A stretch of 6,340 nt of DNA from an uncultured Clostridia bacterium (lineage in GTDB: Bacteria > Bacillota > Clostridia > Oscillospirales > Ruminococcaceae): NCBI GenBank assembly GCA_947631585.1, contig CANRLY010000111.1:1-6340 (forward strand), in the 5' to 3' direction. Shown here piece after piece: positions 1-5,216 of the stretch; position 1 is the first letter of the stretch; each line of letters begins with the position of its first letter. The position numbers were made by a program, and so were the translations under genes. Below the pieces are notes generated by a model, which saw nothing but the letters and a program-made list of their open reading frames with translations, was not told the origin of the DNA and did not search any database.

Positions 1-52
1 TCTCCGTTCGTACTGTGGTGTTGTTTTCTTTCAGCCTGAATATCTTATCCAT
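1..52 (-). CDS. NCS2/AzgA-type nucleobase permease, N-terminal fragment (partial at window edge)
   Basis: Only the first 17 codons are inside the window; they read MDKIFRLKENNTTVRTE. This matches the typical opening of AzgA-like NCS2 permeases (guanine/hypoxanthine/adenine proton symporters), which start with an M-x-K-x-F-x-LKENGT-x-VRTE-like segment just before the first membrane helix. The start is ATG at 52-50, supported by an AAGGTGG Shine-Dalgarno at 66-60 with a 7-nt spacer. The gene begins 16 nt after the stop of the solute-binding lipoprotein, so it is probably co-transcribed with it and with the kinase. The seen part contains no membrane segment, and the substrate (purine or other nucleobase) is inferred from family resemblance alone. 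A different transporter with a similar short N-terminus cannot be excluded from 17 residues. Confidence 0.62.
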   Translation of the reverse strand, partial: MDKIFRLKENNTTVRTE

Positions 53-59
53 TGCTTTT

Positions 60-66
60 CCACCTT
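60..66 (-). promoter_or_regulatory. Ribosome binding site of the partial NCS2-like gene
   Basis: Read on the minus strand this is AAGGTGG, 7 nt before ATG at 52-50. It lies wholly in the 16-nt gap after the lipoprotein stop (71-69), which supports a real third gene in the operon rather than a chance ATG. Confidence 0.7.
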
Positions 67-68
67 AT

Positions 69-1370
69 TCAGAATCCTTCAGCCCCCTGGAGCTTAGCCG
101 AATCCATTCTCAGCTCGTCCATAAGCTTTATGCAGCCGTCTACGTCAACTTCCTTGTTCAGCAGCTTGTTCACAGCCATGACCATATCATCGCCGCTGTA
201 ACCGATTATTCTTGTGGAAGCGGTGGAAACACGCTCGTGCGCCTGGATAGACTCGCTTTCTTCTGTGACCATATGCGACTGAACGTTGGTGTTCTGACCT
301 TTAAAGCAGCTGACGGTTGAAATGCCGTCAAACGCCTTGTTATAGTTCTCAGAAGTGGCGCAGAACTCAAGAAAAGCCAGGGCTTCGTCAACATTCTTTC
401 CGTTTTTGTTCACCATCATCATGTTGAGGTTGCCGCCCTCGTAAGTTCCGTCATCGGCGGTGTTCACAAAGACCGGCATCAGCCCGAAGTCGTAAAGAGA
501 ATAGGTATTATCCCTTGGCAGGTCGGTGTAGAACCACGTGTCCCAGATGAAGGTCATGACCGCATCGCCGGAACTCATCTTCTTGCCGATGGCGTCCCAG
601 TCGGTGGACATATAATCCTCCCCAAACCAGCCGCTGTCGGCAGCGTTGGATATCCAACTGAGCATATCCGCTACCGCCGGTATATCTGCGTATGTGATCT
701 CATTCCTGTTAAGTTTTTCCAAAAGCTCAGGATCGTCGGCAAAAATAGGGTCAAGCCCGAATTGCAGCATCCAGGAGCAGCCGTCGGCAGGCCAGCAGAT
801 GGGGACGTATCCTGCTTCCATCAGCACCTTGCAAAGAGCGTTGAACTCCGCCTGGTCGGTGGCGGCTTTCAGACCCAGTTCGTCCATTATGCGCTTGTTG
901 TAATAGCATCCGGACACTGAGCTTTCCCAGTAAGGGAGACCCAGCAGGTCGCCGTCGCTGTTCAGGCAGTACGCCTTTGCGCTGTCCGTCAGGTCAGAGA
1001 CCCAGCTCTGGTCGTTCAGGGTGCGGAAATTTGCAGCAACATCGAACCTTTTCAGTTCGGCATTATTAAAATGCAGGAAAATATCCGGCACTTCGCCTTT
1101 TGCAAATTTCTTTTGCGCTTCCGTCTCATAATCTATGTCATCGTAAGCGATGATCTCCAGTTTGTTTCCTGTGGCTTGTTCATACTGATCGAAAATGCTG
1201 GTCATGTAGCTTTTGGCAAGGTCGCTTTTCTTGCCCATCAGGCTGATAGTTTTTCCGGCTGGAACTTTTTCCTCTTCTTTGGAAGAAGATCTGTCGGTTT
1301 TTCCGTTGCAGGCAGAAAGCGTCAGGCTGAAAGACAGCAGCAATGCGGTGATAATATGTTTTTTCTTCAT
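69..1370 (-). CDS. Family 1 extracellular solute-binding lipoprotein
   Basis: This is a 433-residue secreted lipoprotein resembling the sugar-binding proteins of CUT1 ABC transporters (SBP_bac_1/SBP_bac_8). The N-terminus is a lipoprotein signal: MKKK, a hydrophobic stretch at about 6-19, then lipobox LSAC (18-21), so Cys21 would be lipidated and the mature protein anchored outside the membrane. A charged Ser/Lys/Glu linker follows to about residue 37. The mature part has the expected features: an early beta strand, a segment like DQYEQATGNKLEI, then VPDIFLHFNNAEL, and many Trp/Tyr residues (LPYWESSVSGCYYNK, WDTWFYTDL) typical of carbohydrate clefts. ATG at 1370 is preferred because AAGGAGG lies 6 nt upstream; the adjacent ATG at 1373 would leave only 3 nt, and an in-frame ATG at 1415 lies inside the kinase gene. 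It starts 25 nt after the kinase stop. No ABC permease or ATPase is adjacent, so a role as a ligand-binding partner of the kinase is possible. The ligand is not determinable here. Confidence 0.9.
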   Translation of the reverse strand: MKKKHIITALLLSFSLTLSACNGKTDRSSSKEEEKVPAGKTISLMGKKSDLAKSYMTSIFDQYEQATGNKLEIIAYDDIDYETEAQKKFAKGEVPDIFLHFNNAELKRFDVAANFRTLNDQSWVSDLTDSAKAYCLNSDGDLLGLPYWESSVSGCYYNKRIMDELGLKAATDQAEFNALCKVLMEAGYVPICWPADGCSWMLQFGLDPIFADDPELLEKLNRNEITYADIPAVADMLSWISNAADSGWFGEDYMSTDWDAIGKKMSSGDAVMTFIWDTWFYTDLPRDNTYSLYDFGLMPVFVNTADDGTYEGGNLNMMMVNKNGKNVDEALAFLEFCATSENYNKAFDGISTVSCFKGQNTNVQSHMVTEESESIQAHERVSTASTRIIGYSGDDMVMAVNKLLNKEVDVDGCIKLMDELRMDSAKLQGAEGF

Positions 1371-1376
1371 CATCGT

Positions 1377-1383
1377 CCTCCTT
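1377..1383 (-). promoter_or_regulatory. Ribosome binding site deciding the lipoprotein start
   Basis: The minus-strand sequence AAGGAGG is a full anti-16S match. It is 6 nt from ATG at 1370 and 3 nt from ATG at 1373, which favours the second of two adjacent ATG codons. It sits between the kinase stop (1398-1396) and the lipoprotein gene. Confidence 0.85.
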
Positions 1384-1395
1384 CGGTCTAAAAAG

Positions 1396-4329
1396 TCACT
1401 TTTTGTACGGATCATTCTGGTTCAAAAGCTTATCAACCATTTGTATAACTGCATTCATATCTATAGGCTTGGCAAGATGACCGTTCATTCCTGCATCCAG
1501 GGCGTTTCTCACGTCCTCTGCGAAAGTATTGGCAGTCATTGCCGCAATTGGTATCGTCTTTGCTTCCGGGTGGGAACTTGACCTAATTTTTCTTGTTGCC
1601 TCGTAGCCGTTCATAATCGGCATCTGAACGTCCATCAGTATCATGTCGTAATGCCCTGCTTCCGACCTGAGGAACATATCCACTGCCTCCTGACCGTTCA
1701 CCGCCAGTTCGCAGCTTGCGCCGTGCATACCCATCATCTCTGTGAGTATTTCAGCGTTCAGTTCGTTATCTTCCGCCACAAGGAACAGTTTTCCGTTCAG
1801 AACAGTCTCCGTTGCCGGTACGGCAGGAGTTACCGTTTCTTCCTCTTCGGGCTTGCTGAACAGCGGCTTTATAGTCTGCCAGAAAGACGACACAAAGAAC
1901 GGCTTTGACATAAATGCGTCTATTCCCGCCTGACGAGCCTCCGTCTCTATTTCCTCCCAGTCGTGGGAAGTAAGCACCAGTATGGGGATATCTTTTCCTA
2001 TCCGTTCACGGATAAGCCTTGCAGTTGCAACGCCGTCCATGACCGGCATTTTCCAGTCAAGAAGTATAACGTCGTAGTCCTCTCCGGCATCATGCGCCCT
2101 GACAGCCTCTTTCACCGCCGACTCCCCGTCATTCACGGAAGATACGTTCACGCCGGTGTCTTTCATCAGTTCCTTTATATCGAGGCAGATCTCTTCCTCA
2201 TCATCAGCCACCAGAACACGCTTCACTTCATGCTTGAACCACATATCCGCTTCTTCCGGTTCGGGGATAACGAAAGTCAATTCCACTGTAAAGGTACTTC
2301 CCTTTCCGGGTGCGCTTTCCAAAGTGATTATACCGCCCATCAGGTCTACCAGATTCTTGGTGATAGCCATTCCCAGACCTGTACCCTGTATCTTGTTGGT
2401 AACGGAGCTTATCTCTCTGCTGAAAGGAGCAAAAATATTCTTCTGGAACTCCTCGCTCATTCCTATGCCGTTATCCTTCACCACAAATTTCAGCTTCACA
2501 TACTGTTGCTGAGACTGCTGCGGTATCTCGCTGACGGTAAAGTCGATATTTCCTCCTACCGGCGTATACTTGATTGCGTTTGAAAGAAGATTTATAAGTA
2601 TCTGATTGAGTCTCAGCTTGTCGCCTATCATCTGCTCCGGCGAAGCACCCTGAACGTGTATCTTGAAAGTCTGCTTCTTGGCTTTCGCCTGCGGCATAAG
2701 GATAATGTTCAGTTCCTCCATCAGTTCCGGCAGACTGAACCTGTCAACATTCAGAGAAGTCTTTCCGCTTTCTATCTTGCTCATATCCAGAACATCGTTT
2801 ATCAGACTGAGCAGGTGATGGCTGGAAGCGGTTATCTTGTGGGTGTACTCTTTCACCTTGTCGGGCTGATCCGCATTATTCTCCAGCAGCGTTGCAAATC
2901 CGACTATAGCGTTCATCGGCGTGCGAATGTCGTGAGACATATTTGACAGAAAGTTGCTCTTTGCTTCGTTTGCGCTCCTTGCGGCGTTCAAAGCTTCCTG
3001 GAGCTTCTGGTTCAGCTGCTGGTCCTGAGTTCTGTCCGACAGCACGATAATATACTTCGACACGTCCTGTATGCTCATATTGTAAACTGTCATTCTGTAC
3101 CAGCGGCGTTCGCCGGTATTCTGGTGCATATACTCACATTCCCAGTATTTGTTGCCGTTAAGGGGAATGGTATTGAGTACCTCCTTTGGTATCACCACAT
3201 CGAAGTTGACAGCGCATTTTTTCATGACCCGGATATCTTTCCTGGCTTCCTCGACCGGTATTCCAAGAAGCCTTTCTATATTGGGGCTTATGTAATCCAC
3301 CTGCTGGTTGTCGTGGTCAAGCATAATAAAAATGTCGTCTACGTTGTTTGAAAGCACCCCGAACATCAGCTCACGGTATTGCAGTTCGGTCTCGCTTTTC
3401 ACCGAGAGCCTGTGGTTGCGCCTGATGAGGAAAGTTATTACCGCCGCACCGATCAGCAAGAATATGGTTATCAGAACGTAGACCGTGGTTTTCTGGATCG
3501 AAAGAAAACCTGCGCTCACCACATTTTGCGGCACAACGCTAAGAAGTATGTAATCCTGATACCCCACCGGCTGATAAAGTATGCACTGGCTCTCGCCGCC
3601 TATGGTGCATTGCAGCAGTCCCGACTTGTTATTGTCCCAGTCGCTCCTGAGGTTTGCCATCTGAGATTCGCTCAGGTCAGACACCGCTTTAAGATAAACC
3701 AGATAGTTGGCGTAAACATTTGCCCCCGGCTGGGTGGAGATAAGTACGCTGCCGTCCTTGCTCAGAATGAAGCATTTCGCCTGACCGCCAAAGGCGTCAA
3801 CGTTCAGGGAAGCGGCTATGTCGTCGTTTGTGTAGCAGACTGCCAGCGAATCGTATTCAAAGCCGTTATAACTGCCTTTGTCCGCCGGAACTGCAAACAT
3901 CGTCACGTCCTGACCTGAAAGCTCCACTCCGGTGAAAAGCGGCTTTTTCTCCTGGGACAACATCTTGTATCCGTCGCCAAGATCAAGCTCCTCCACGCTG
4001 CCGTCCAGCGTCATGCAGGAATCAGACGAGAGAAAGTAAAACTCCGTGAAACCCCAGTCGTTCTTTTCGCCGTTGATAAAACTGCTTATCTTGCCATCGT
4101 CCTCGTTGTCTATGTAAACGTCCCAGCTTTTCAGAAGTCCCCAGTTCCTTTCAACAAATGCGCCGAAAGAATTGTTCACCTGAACGTAGATCTCTTCAAC
4201 GTGCTTGGTGCTGTCCTCATAGATCCTGCGTGAAATGAAATTAAAGTAATATACAACTATAACTATAACGATCGCCGCAACTATAAACATTGCCAGCGCA
4301 AACAATAAATTACTCAGACGCTTTTTCAT
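1396..4329 (-). CDS. Membrane hybrid sensor histidine kinase with PAS and two receiver domains
   Basis: This 977-residue kinase autophosphorylates a histidine in response to a signal and passes phosphate to its own receivers. Layout: membrane helix about 7-31; extracellular region 32-280, probably Cache-like; helix about 281-303; PAS-like domain about 317-435; coiled linker; HisKA with phospho-acceptor His466 in SHDIRTP; HATPase with N-box Asn580/Asn584, G1 box DNGIGMS (619-625) and G2 GTGLGM (649-654). Receiver 1 (about 703-822) has the acidic pair Asp709/Asp710, phospho-acceptor Asp758 in LLDWKMP and Lys809. A Pro/Glu/Thr linker joins receiver 2 (about 847-970), with Glu853/Asp854, Asp900 in LMDVQMP, Thr932 and Lys954. 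Every catalytic residue checked is present. No HPt or DNA-binding domain is visible, so an external phosphotransfer partner or regulator is needed. ATG at 4329 is chosen because GAGGAG lies upstream; GTG at 4371 is possible in frame but has no Shine-Dalgarno. It is first gene of the unit with the solute-binding lipoprotein. Confidence 0.95.
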   Translation of the reverse strand: MKKRLSNLLFALAMFIVAAIVIVIVVYYFNFISRRIYEDSTKHVEEIYVQVNNSFGAFVERNWGLLKSWDVYIDNEDDGKISSFINGEKNDWGFTEFYFLSSDSCMTLDGSVEELDLGDGYKMLSQEKKPLFTGVELSGQDVTMFAVPADKGSYNGFEYDSLAVCYTNDDIAASLNVDAFGGQAKCFILSKDGSVLISTQPGANVYANYLVYLKAVSDLSESQMANLRSDWDNNKSGLLQCTIGGESQCILYQPVGYQDYILLSVVPQNVVSAGFLSIQKTTVYVLITIFLLIGAAVITFLIRRNHRLSVKSETELQYRELMFGVLSNNVDDIFIMLDHDNQQVDYISPNIERLLGIPVEEARKDIRVMKKCAVNFDVVIPKEVLNTIPLNGNKYWECEYMHQNTGERRWYRMTVYNMSIQDVSKYIIVLSDRTQDQQLNQKLQEALNAARSANEAKSNFLSNMSHDIRTPMNAIVGFATLLENNADQPDKVKEYTHKITASSHHLLSLINDVLDMSKIESGKTSLNVDRFSLPELMEELNIILMPQAKAKKQTFKIHVQGASPEQMIGDKLRLNQILINLLSNAIKYTPVGGNIDFTVSEIPQQSQQQYVKLKFVVKDNGIGMSEEFQKNIFAPFSREISSVTNKIQGTGLGMAITKNLVDLMGGIITLESAPGKGSTFTVELTFVIPEPEEADMWFKHEVKRVLVADDEEEICLDIKELMKDTGVNVSSVNDGESAVKEAVRAHDAGEDYDVILLDWKMPVMDGVATARLIRERIGKDIPILVLTSHDWEEIETEARQAGIDAFMSKPFFVSSFWQTIKPLFSKPEEEETVTPAVPATETVLNGKLFLVAEDNELNAEILTEMMGMHGASCELAVNGQEAVDMFLRSEAGHYDMILMDVQMPIMNGYEATRKIRSSSHPEAKTIPIAAMTANTFAEDVRNALDAGMNGHLAKPIDMNAVIQMVDKLLNQNDPYKK

Positions 4330-4341
4330 TAAACATTCGTT

Positions 4342-4347
4342 CTCCTC
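4342..4347 (-). promoter_or_regulatory. Ribosome binding site of the hybrid kinase
   Basis: The minus-strand sequence GAGGAG is 12 nt before ATG at 4329, a rather long spacer that could lower initiation. No other in-frame start lies between them. The upstream in-frame GTG at 4371 lacks any comparable motif before it. Confidence 0.6.
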
Positions 4348-4392
4348 ACAGATAATGCACGGTCGCTTCACCGAACATTGTTATACACAGTA

Positions 4393-4421
4393 ATTATACT
4401 ATAATAATATAAAAAAGTCAA
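4393..4421 (-). promoter_or_regulatory. Sigma-A promoter for the kinase/lipoprotein/permease unit
   Basis: On the minus strand there is -35 TTGACT (4421-4416), a 17-nt AT-rich spacer, and a perfect -10 TATAAT (4398-4393). The expected start is near 4386, giving a leader of roughly 57 nt before ATG at 4329. The match to the housekeeping consensus is close enough that a repressor, or no transcriptional control at all, is more likely than a need for an activator. Confidence 0.85.
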
Positions 4422-4478
4422 TCACAACAGCAGAACTCATCAAAATTCGTCTTTGTCATATTTCACAAAATAATACCC
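4422..4478. other. Spacer between the two divergent -35 elements
   Basis: These 57 bp separate the kinase promoter from the yegP-like promoter, so a regulator bound here could affect both. The only symmetry noticed is a weak imperfect inverted repeat, TTTGT (4453-4457) and ACAAA (4466-4470), with an 8-nt spacer. The arms are too short to call an operator with confidence. No coding sequence is seen. Confidence 0.35.
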
Positions 4479-4507
4479 TTGACTTTGAGATATTTTGGTG
4501 ATATAAT
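4479..4507 (+). promoter_or_regulatory. Sigma-A promoter with extended -10 for the DUF1508 gene
   Basis: The elements are -35 TTGACT (4479-4484), a 17-nt spacer and -10 TATAAT (4502-4507). TG at 4499-4500 forms an extended -10. Transcription should begin near 4514, giving a leader of about 125 nt. By sequence it is the strongest-looking promoter in the window, consistent with the strong Shine-Dalgarno and biased codon use of the gene it drives. Confidence 0.87.
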
Positions 4508-4516
4508 AAATTTTAT

Positions 4517-4548
4517 AAAGGAAAAGCTCAATGCTTGACACTTTTTAG
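4517..4548 (+). CDS. Possible five-codon leader micro-ORF (MLDTF)
   Basis: An AAAGGA motif at 4517-4522 lies 8 nt before ATG at 4531. The frame reads M-L-D-T-F and stops at TAG (4546-4548). The motif would be almost at the 5' end of the predicted transcript. The stop abuts a stem-loop beginning at 4548, an arrangement in which ribosome position could change RNA folding. The coding part is 4531-4548; the span given includes the ribosome binding site. A peptide this short could be chance, and no run of one amino acid of the classical attenuation type is present. Confidence 0.3.
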
Positions 4549-4569
4549 GATATTCTGACCGAAGTATCC
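4548..4569 (+). promoter_or_regulatory. Stem-loop in the leader of the DUF1508 gene
   Basis: GGATATTC (4548-4555) can pair with GAAGTATCC (4561-4569) through 8 bp with one bulged G, closing a 5-nt loop TGACC. No T-run follows, so it is not an intrinsic terminator. It may act in mRNA stability or leader regulation, or may be part of the repeat element just downstream. Confidence 0.5.
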
Positions 4570-4574
4570 AATTC

Positions 4575-4617
4575 GGGGCGTGCCTCGCCAAAATTTTGGG
4601 GCTTGCTCCGCCAAAAT
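4575..4617. repeat. Two tandem GC-rich 20-bp repeats around an AT palindrome
   Basis: Unit 1 (4575-4594) and unit 2 (4598-4617) agree at 17 of 20 positions. Both start GGGGC, share TGC in the middle, end CGCCAAAAT, and are separated by TTT. At the junction is the perfect 12-bp palindrome CCAAAATTTTGG (4588-4599). Unit 1 can fold by itself, GGCG (4577-4580) with CGCC (4586-4589) around a 5-nt loop. It lies between the leader stem-loop and the Shine-Dalgarno at 4624. The composition differs from the AT-rich flanks, suggesting a small dispersed intergenic repeat or a structured leader element. Confidence 0.6.
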
Positions 4618-4623
4618 AAAATC

Positions 4624-4630
4624 AAGGAGG
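4624..4630 (+). promoter_or_regulatory. Ribosome binding site of the DUF1508 gene
   Basis: AAGGAGG, a full match, is 8 nt before ATG at 4639. It rules out the in-frame TTG at 4603, which lies inside the leader repeat and would add 12 residues. Confidence 0.9.
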
Positions 4631-4638
4631 AACTGAAA

Positions 4639-5004
4639 ATGGGAAAATTCGTTATCAAGACCACCGCTACCGGAGTTAAGTTTGACCTCAAGGCTGGAAA
4701 CGGCGAAGTTATCGCCACCAGCGAGGTGTACAAGTCTGACGACGCCTGCAAGAACGGTATCGAGAGCGTCAGAAAATGCTGCGAGGGCGGCATCGAGGAC
4801 CAGACTGTCGAGGGCTACGAGACTGTAAAGCACCCGAAATTTGAAGTTTATCTTGACAAGAAAGGCGAATATCGGTTCAGGCTCAAAGCCAGAAACGGCG
4901 AGATCATCGCTACCGGCGAAGGATACAAGTCCAAAGCCAGCTGCATGAACGGTATCGAGAGCATTAAGAAGAACGCTCCCGAAGCTGAGGTAGTTGAAGA
5001 ATAA
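4639..5004 (+). CDS. YegP-like protein with two DUF1508 repeats
   Basis: This 121-residue protein has two DUF1508 repeats, at about residues 3-47 and 67-111, joined by an acidic linker and ending in an acidic tail. The second copy is close to the family pattern (KFEVY-DKKGEYRFRLKA-NGEIIATGEGYKSKASC-NGIESIKKNA). The first is more diverged at its start, lacking the usual Y/F-R-F-x-L core (GVKFDLKAGNGEVIA instead), but keeps the KSDDACKNGIESV end. Cys37 and Cys102 occupy equivalent positions. The repeats share a 16-nt identical stretch (4752-4767 and 4947-4962). There is no signal peptide or membrane segment, so it should be cytosolic. The biochemical role of the family is not established. Codons strongly favour C- or G-ending forms (AAG, ATC, GAC, ACC), which with a strong promoter and AAGGAGG suggests high expression. 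It is probably transcribed alone, between its own promoter and a terminator. Confidence 0.9.
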   Translation: MGKFVIKTTATGVKFDLKAGNGEVIATSEVYKSDDACKNGIESVRKCCEGGIEDQTVEGYETVKHPKFEVYLDKKGEYRFRLKARNGEIIATGEGYKSKASCMNGIESIKKNAPEAEVVEE

Positions 5005-5031
5005 GTTGTCAAGCAAAACAGCTTTACACGG

Positions 5032-5045
5032 TTTGAAATTTCAAA
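5032..5045. repeat. 14-bp perfect palindrome downstream of the DUF1508 gene
   Basis: TTTGAAATTTCAAA is perfectly self-complementary and lies 27 nt after the stop codon, just before the terminator stem. It is AT-rich and may be a chance feature or may help form the 3' end of the transcript. Flanking GCTT (5021-5024) and AAGC (5048-5051) extend the symmetry in outline. Confidence 0.4.
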
Positions 5046-5051
5046 ACAAGC

Positions 5052-5089
5052 ATACCGCCTGCCCAAAACGGACAGACGGTATTGTTTTT
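5052..5089 (+). terminator. Intrinsic terminator of the DUF1508 gene
   Basis: The stem joins ATACCG (5052-5057) to CGGTAT (5077-5082), CTG (5059-5061) to CAG (5073-5075) and CC (5063-5064) to GG (5070-5071), with two C/A mismatches and a 5-nt loop AAAAC. A T-rich tail TGTTTTT follows at 5083-5089. It lies 47 nt after the stop and 25 nt before the next promoter, so it should insulate rpe from the gene upstream. Confidence 0.8.
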
Positions 5090-5114
5090 GCATTTAGCCA
5101 GGCTCTTTACGCTC

Positions 5115-5143
5115 TTGACGAAACGAAAGAATAAGTATATAAT
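5115..5143 (+). promoter_or_regulatory. Sigma-A promoter of rpe
   Basis: The elements are -35 TTGACG (5115-5120), a 17-nt spacer and -10 TATAAT (5138-5143). The predicted start near 5150 gives a leader of about 67 nt before the TTG start codon at 5217. Confidence 0.83.
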
Positions 5144-5161
5144 AATAATCGGAAAACAAAA

Positions 5162-5186
5162 CGCAGCGGCTGAATACTGCGCTGCG
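5162..5186 (+). promoter_or_regulatory. Stem-loop in the rpe leader
   Basis: CGCAGCG (5162-5168) pairs exactly with CGCTGCG (5180-5186), a 7-bp GC-rich stem with an 11-nt loop. It starts roughly 12 nt after the predicted transcript start and ends 18 nt before the Shine-Dalgarno. No T-run follows, so it is not a terminator; 5' end protection or translational control is possible. Confidence 0.5.
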
Positions 5187-5204
5187 CTTAGTCTTATTAG
5201 AAAA

Positions 5205-5209
5205 GGAAG
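5205..5209 (+). promoter_or_regulatory. Ribosome binding site deciding the rpe TTG start
   Basis: GGAAG, within AAAAGGAAG, lies 7 nt before TTG at 5217. No ATG or GTG is available in frame near the conserved N-terminus of the protein, so this motif identifies the rare TTG start. Confidence 0.75.
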
Positions 5210-5216
5210 TTGCTGC

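Noticed and set aside
1371..1415. Longer start for the binding lipoprotein at ATG 1415
   Set aside because: It would put 15 charged residues before the signal peptide and overlap the kinase gene; AAGGAGG at 1383-1377 points to ATG at 1370.
1963..2583. 206-codon plus-strand open frame inside the kinase gene
   Set aside because: It lies opposite well-conserved HATPase and receiver coding sequence, has no good ribosome binding site and gives a low-complexity, His/Phe/Leu-rich product typical of antisense shadows.
3379..3918. 179-codon plus-strand open frame opposite the kinase sensor region
   Set aside because: Antisense to the extracellular and membrane part of the kinase, with no supporting start signals or family resemblance.
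4330..4371. GTG start at 4371 for the kinase
   Set aside because: It is in frame but has no Shine-Dalgarno before it and adds a Cys-rich segment before the first membrane helix; GAGGAG precedes ATG at 4329, though with a long spacer, so some doubt remains.
4535..4563. TTGACA at 4535-4540, a perfect -35 hexamer, as a second promoter for the DUF1508 gene
   Set aside because: No -10-like hexamer occurs 15-19 nt downstream; the nearest candidate (TATCCA at 4565) is too far. The bases are better explained as part of the micro-ORF.
4588..4620. Intrinsic terminator or attenuator at the CCAAAATTTTGG palindrome
   Set aside because: The sequence after the GC-rich units is A-rich (AAAATAAAATC), not a T-run, so termination in the sense direction is not supported.
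4528..5016. 162-codon open frame on the minus strand opposite the DUF1508 gene
   Set aside because: It is antisense to a gene with a clear family match, strong promoter and ribosome binding site. Its openness follows from the biased codons of the sense gene, and its product has no recognisable pattern.
5082..5216. N-terminal extension of rpe by 45 residues from a TTG at 5082
   Set aside because: It would start within the terminator of the previous gene and run through the rpe promoter and leader stem; the family's N-terminus begins just after TTG at 5217.
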